NCBI GenBank assembly: GCA_023974075.1
Contig: CM043792.1
Span: 9,467,456-9,531,455 of the forward strand
Reading direction: 5' to 3'
From: Chaenocephalus aceratus
Lineage: Eukaryota > Chordata > Actinopteri > Perciformes > Channichthyidae
DNA length: 64,000 nt
Shown here: positions 60,225 through 64,000 of the stretch, one piece after another
Layout: each line of letters opens with the position of its first letter
Position numbering within the stretch: position 1 is the first letter of the stretch
The notes under the pieces: model-generated
Database searches by the model: none
What the model was told of the DNA's origin: nothing
The model's input: only the letters and a program-made list of their open reading frames with translations
Made by a program: the position numbers and the translations under genes

Positions 60225-60368
60225 ATGGCAACACAAAAAAAAACATGGGATCGGCGGAGTGATGAGGAGGTGTCGGCGTTTCTGGCGATTTACTCTGAAG
60301 CCAGTCCCCAACTCCGGGGACTTCGGGTGGCAGTATACGCCGTGAAGTGGTTTGCGGCCTACCAGTAA
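60225..60368 (+). pseudogene. truncated Myb/SANT-like (trihelix) frame in a Harbinger-like element
   Basis: This 47-codon frame starts MATQKKTWDRRSDEEVSAFL and continues AIYSEASPQLRG. W followed by RRSDEEV and a hydrophobic helix resembles the first helix of the trihelix Myb/SANT-like DNA-binding domain in the second protein of Harbinger transposons. Only the first helix remains. The rest reads without family pattern and stops just before an AGA repeat and a TGACGTCA motif. It cannot form a complete DNA-binding domain. The match is by memory of the family pattern. Confidence 0.5.
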
Positions 60369-60377
60369 ACCCAAAGC

Positions 60378-60400
60378 AGAAGAAGAAGAAGAAGAAGAAG
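60378..60400. repeat. (AGA)n microsatellite
   Basis: About eight AGA units, followed at once by TGACGTCA, a full CRE-type palindrome, inside the Harbinger-like element. Confidence 0.9.
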
Positions 60401-61262
60401 TGACGTCAGTGGCTTCATTTGCCTAATCCTCCCCCAGGGAATTATTCCAGTGTGAACGCGATCTGTACTTAGTTCCATGGGGGTACTAAGTGCTGGCACT
60501 AAGTGCTGGGCACTAAGTACGGCAAAGTACTTGGTGTGAAAGCGGCTATTGGACTCCTTTGTTTACATCACTATGTAACACTCGTGCTTCTATTGGACAG
60601 TGCTCCAACTCTTTGTACATGAAATGCTAAGGAGAGGGACATTTCCAACACGTTTCTAAGCAGTTGACCAATCATAACATAGCCAGCCAGATAACCAATC
60701 AGAGCAGAGCGGGTTCTATTTGAACACAGCAGGTGAAAAGCAAGCCCCAAGGAAGAAAGCAAGCCGTCAAAGCAAATTTGCTTTGTGGCCAAATGGTAGA
60801 ACTACAAAGACACATCTGTAAATCAAATTTGTTTAGCTAACTCAACTACCAGTACGAACACTTTATTTAAATCATAAGGGTCTTACAGTTGTAAAATGCG
60901 CTTAAAGCCAATTCAAGGGTTATTTTCAAATGAGACAAATAAAGGTATTCTGATTCTGACGAGAGCAGGAGATCAGAGCGGGGGCTTAAGGGAAACTCAA
61001 GAGAGCATGCTCTATATTGGCCCAGATACAGTCGCTCCATGTTGGACTTCATTCGCCACTGAGCAACTCTAATAGTGTTGAACAGGGCCCTGCATCCAAG
61101 GCTGTATCAAGTTCTCTTTTTACATCCAGGGTGAGAAGAGGTGCTGCAGAACACGCAGCACGAATAAAGGCCTTTTCAAACATTAAACATGTAAACATGT
61201 CACAGTAGAGGCACAGCATACAAATATGAAATCAGAAGATGAGCATTGTTTGTCCTCTTTAA

Positions 61263-61637
61263 TAATTTAGCCGGCCTTTTCTCAGTGTACCAGATTAAAC
61301 TGGGAAGAAACAAATCCAAACCCCTAACTTCACCTTTGTTTTTATGGCCGGAGATCACACATCTTTTGTTTCTCCTCACATGGGACTTTCCTACCTGAAG
61401 CCGGAAAGAGATATGAAATAAGACGCTAAAATGTGGCTGGGTTCTGTAGTCTCACATCCACAGCCGAGGACTGTCACATCCTGTATAACTCCAACCAACA
61501 CATGGCAACAAAGCGGGCATCAAAAGCAGCCTATTAGAGAGGCTGGGGAATTCTGCACCTGAAGCCCGTTTGGGGTTCAGCAGCACTGCATAAAAGTCTT
61601 CTGACAAAATTGAGGTAAGTGTGCCTGCTGCTCTTAC
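61263..61637. other. putative intron sequence below the candidate exon
   Basis: No element is recognised between the TTAA MITE and the splice donor of the exon at 61638-61747. Confidence 0.4.
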
Positions 61638-61747
61638 CAGTCTTGTAAAGAGGGGCACTCCCAAATGCCAGAGGTGATCGTTCAGCAGTCCGCTATACAC
61701 CACGTTCCCGAAGACAGCAATGTTTCCTGACTTACACAACGTGTTTC
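61638..61747 (-). CDS. candidate internal coding exon of an unidentified gene
   Basis: On the minus strand a pyrimidine-rich tract and acceptor (TTTTCTCTGTGTCCCCGCAG) precede 110 bp. A consensus donor, CTG|GTAAGAGC, follows. The exon uses the last two bases of a split codon and then 36 open codons: NTLCKSGNIAVFGNVVYSGL, then LNDHLWHLGVPLFTRL. It ends in phase 0. The residue mix (glycine, aromatic and branched hydrophobic residues, two neighbouring Trp/His) looks like folded protein, not chance frame. I do not recognise the family and see no named motif. The upstream exon would be at a higher coordinate, perhaps beyond the window, and the next exon was not found within 60 kb, so the following intron is very long or the neighbouring exons are small. 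A gene remnant is the main alternative. Confidence 0.55.
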
Positions 61748-62214
61748 CTGCGGGGACACAGAGAAAACACAAGCATTGAAGCGGACAGGAAGCGGCCAGA
61801 GGGGCAATTGTATGCACTCTGAGACAAAAAAAAAGGCAAATTCAATCAAGGGAAATCATTGCACCGGAAGAGAAATAATAGAGAAGGCATCATTGATTGT
61901 TATAAATATTGATTTCCGAGGTTTATTGACCTTTCATGTAATGTCAGATACATATGTGTAGCTCATATACAATCAATACAGTTACACAACCGAGCACTGC
62001 TGATCCAAAACACACTGTTGCTTCCAATATCTAAATTACCAAATGAGGTGTAATATGAAGAAGACATCTCTAGAACCTGTCTGAAAGAAAAATATGTCAA
62101 AGTGTCGACTTGTAAGCGCTTCATCATAACATAAAAGGCATCAAATAGATGAGGGGAAAAAGGGTTAGAGAAAGAAAATGGTAAATCTTATTTCACACAT
62201 TTGATCACAATCAT
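61748..62214. other. putative intron sequence
   Basis: No gene or repeat is recognised between the candidate exon and the transposon to its right. Confidence 0.4.
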
Positions 62215-62258
62215 ACGGAGCCCCCTAGGGGACATGGAGAAGAAAAAAAAATTATTTG

Positions 62259-62274
<16 letters not shown>

Positions 62275-62291
<17 letters not shown>
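62275..62291. repeat. (AT)n tract after an A-run
   Basis: A short AT array follows about 16 A within the left inverted end of the transposon. It makes this end longer than its partner. Confidence 0.9.
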
Positions 62292-62384
62292 TGTTTTGCG
62301 AGATCTCGCAAAACTTTTAATTTCGCACAATGTACTTCCTGGTCAGTTCGGCTGCTACGGCAACACAGAAACCACAACAATGGA

Positions 62385-62480
62385 GCGGTTCATCGATTTT
62401 ACTTTGAGCTTGGCCTTAAATATAAAGACATAACATCAGTGCTTGGCAATAGGCACGGGTTTCACATAAGTGAAGACACC
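62385..62480 (+). pseudogene. helix-turn-helix remnant of a transposase
   Basis: The open frame through this segment reads HRFYFELGLKYKDITSVLGN, then RHGFHISEDT. A pattern of FYFxLGLxYKxI, a short loop and HGFxIS resembles the N-terminal helix-turn-helix of integrase-like DDE transposases found in fish and invertebrates, where a recognition helix and a basic stretch would follow. Here the frame continues as unrelated sequence (SREHSERGDM) and stops at 62526-62528, so the catalytic core is missing. In another frame an ATG gives MERFIDF, perhaps the original start before a frameshift. This family assignment is from memory and modest in confidence. Confidence 0.45.
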
Positions 62481-62836
62481 TCAAGAGAACACTCAGAGCG
62501 AGGGGACATGCACGTTCCTCTGAGCTGAGTTATTGACAGATTCGAATTTCGCGGATCAATAACTCATGAACATAACGTTGTAAAAATACAAACAACATGA
62601 CTTTACAATCATAGCAAGGTAGACAACGAGCTACAGAGTCGTTTTTAACAGTTCGGTACGCGCCGTCATCCGAGCTAAACATCAAGAATTGGTCACAATC
62701 TGCAGCTTGAGGAGAGAGGAGTGCTTAGGGACCGTCTACAAACTGCAACGGGGTTTTGCGAGATCTCACAAAACATTTTTTTTTAAATGATTTTTTTCTT
62801 CTTCTCCATGTCCCCTAGGGGGCTCCGTACAATCAT

Positions 62837-64000
62837 GATGTTGGTCTCCAACATTTCAGAGTTCTCCATCAATAAGCCACAATTAGTCTTAGACATTGGC
62901 AGCTTTACGAAGGCCCATTTTGGGGTTTTGTCTTGGGCCGCTGTAACAAAATAAGCAACTGTTGCTGCAATGATGAAGGGATATTACAATCATCAACACA
63001 GATAGGACCTTGAGAATACCTGATTGGTATTTGGAAAGCTCCTCATTAAATACTTTATCGCCTCCAAGATTGAGCCTCATTACGTTTTTTTTAAATTGCA
63101 GAGCACCGTTGAACCGCCATTGTTGTTGTATCGACGAGGCTATTGTTCCAGTATTTAATTTGTTTTCATTTTCCTTATATCCAGACATGGATGTGTATTG
63201 CATTTGGGTCCCCTGTTACAGTGACCATGTTAGACCTGTTCCTACAACATGTCCCTGGTGTGACAGAAGTACACAGTAGTCCAAGATGCCATCATTGATA
63301 TCCTGCAAGCTTTTTTACTACAGACATCTGTTTATATCCAAAAAACAATGATGGAACATGATAAGGACACGTAGAATACTTTGAAGTGCAAGTCATGGTT
63401 TGCTTTCCTGTCAACGAAAACCTAGGAACCACTTTTACATTTTTGTTGAAATGTTCAAAGTTGTTCAAAAGTCAGGGTGTGAACCGTAAAATAACCTTCA
63501 TGTTAGTGGAAAAGGGCTACGATTAGTGTTTATTGCACACATTTTCCCTTTTCTGACCAACATGTCGGCTGTAATCTAATCCAAAAAAACAAGTAAGCTG
63601 TTTCTCCCTGTTTTTTGTATCCATGCAGCTCTCAAACAGCTTCAGTGTGTCGGCTGTGGCGTTTATACCGGTTTATATGGCTTGTTTGTTAAAGGCAATT
63701 AATAATTAATCAATTAATTTATGTGCTTATCTTAAACCCTTCTTGTAACCACATTGAATACTGTTGTCATATTTCAAGAGTGGATTTCTTGTCATTTTCA
63801 TTTTGCCTGGATCAGAACTCAAGTTACAGTTTAACTTTGGCTCTCAGAGGCTTTCCAAGTCAAATCAAAGGTTACAAAAACATATATGCTGCACATAAAC
63901 ACAATAACACTGGCATCCTGTCAAGCACACTGCTGTGAAATGCAAAGCTTTCTGTGTACAGCAAGTCATGTCCACAGCACACAGTTCACCCTCACATAGA
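62837..64000. other. unannotated stretch to window end
   Basis: The minus-strand frame at 62889-63203 (104 codons) and plus-strand frame at 63010-63279 overlap each other and show no recognised family. No repeat is seen. Confidence 0.45.

Larger units (their letters stand above)
59928..60547. mobile_element. Harbinger-like element, 620 bp, nested in a TTAA MITE
   Basis: The inverted ends are AGGCGCATTCACACCGAGTA on the left and AGCCGCTTTCACACCAAGTA inward from the right. The target duplication ATT (59925-59927 and 60548-60550) is confirmed by copy D, where the uninterrupted site reads CATTGGACT. A 3-bp duplication, GC-rich ends and a Myb/SANT-like reading frame fit the PIF/Harbinger superfamily, although ATT is not its usual TWA target. 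Confidence 0.82.
59788..61258. mobile_element. TTAA MITE, family 1 (copy E), interrupted by later insertions
   Basis: TTAA sites lie at 59784-59787 and 61259-61262. The left end AGAGGCCTCATTCTGC is the counterpart of the right end, AGAGGACAAACAATGC read inward. The body matches copy D (AATGGTCTGCAAAGGCTAAA, CATCACTATGTAACACTCGT, ACCAATCAGAGCAGAGC). It is broken by a 620-bp Harbinger-like element. Further on, about 380 bp absent from copy D ends near 60957 in AATAAAGGTATTCTGATTCTG, as in the 3' tails of some fish LINEs. Confidence 0.75.
62215..62828. mobile_element. DNA transposon derivative, 614 bp, 30-bp perfect inverted ends, 8-bp target duplication
   Basis: The first and last 30 bp (ACGGAGCCCCCTAGGGGACA, then TGGAGAAGAA) are perfect inverted copies. 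The homology continues through A-rich sequence to the subterminal palindromes at 62293-62314 (GTTTTGCGAGATCTCGCAAA plus AC) and 62753-62774 (one mismatch). The 8-bp duplication ACAATCAT flanks it at 62207-62214 and 62829-62836. Inside is the start of a transposase-like frame. The ends do not match the usual hAT TAG/CAG start, so the superfamily is open. Confidence 0.9.

Noticed and set aside
62889..63279. Overlapping 104-codon minus and 89-codon plus frames
   Set aside because: They overlap on opposite strands, and neither resembles a known family.

Overview
This window looks like a nuclear intergenic or intronic stretch from a teleost fish, probably a spiny-rayed one. The main clues are many (CA)n arrays, several hAT, Harbinger-like and TTAA-flanked miniature DNA transposons of the kind common in fish genomes, remnants of tRNA-derived SINEs, and the near absence of long open reading frames. 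This placement is an inference from repeat style; no sequence search was possible. There are no operons, CRISPR arrays, rRNA genes or intact tRNA genes.

Protein-coding content is sparse. Three candidate exons lie on the minus strand: an internal coding exon at 61638-61747 with good splice sites on both sides, a short first coding exon at 52778-52795 below a GC-rich and purine-rich leader, and a 43-codon first coding exon at 18820-18948 below another leader of that type. All three end between codons (phase 0). They could therefore be one internal exon and two alternative first exons of one large minus-strand gene whose remaining exons lie outside or were not seen. I could not identify the gene, and they may belong to different genes.

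Layout. 1-9 kb: single-copy-looking sequence, two CA tracts around a telomere-like repeat (1.3-1.7 kb), and one TTAA-flanked MITE. 9-15 kb: an 82-unit CA array, a SINE remnant, a dispersed teleost repeat (11.8-12.5 kb), and an 801-bp hAT element with an open BED-finger reading frame (14.2-15.0 kb). 18.7-22.4 kb: candidate first exon and promoter, a diverged second copy of its flank, a TTAA MITE and a hAT element with a decayed BED-finger gene. 27-29.7 kb: a hAT remnant split by a second hAT element that itself holds a 150-bp CA array, then a near-perfect 93-bp hairpin. 31.7-37.4 kb: a fold-back minisatellite, a TTAA MITE, a C-rich block and a long-inverted-repeat element. 41.7-46.3 kb: a Harbinger-type MITE and two TTAA MITEs. 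49-54 kb: CA and GT arrays and the second candidate first exon. 56-64 kb: a SINE remnant, two TTAA MITEs (one interrupted by a Harbinger-like element), the internal exon, and a 614-bp element with 30-bp perfect inverted ends of uncertain superfamily.

I found no new multi-gene system. The most useful leads are the unidentified gene with possible alternative promoters, the unclassified 614-bp transposon, the 44-bp-arm hairpin, and transposon boundaries resolved to the base by target-site duplications.
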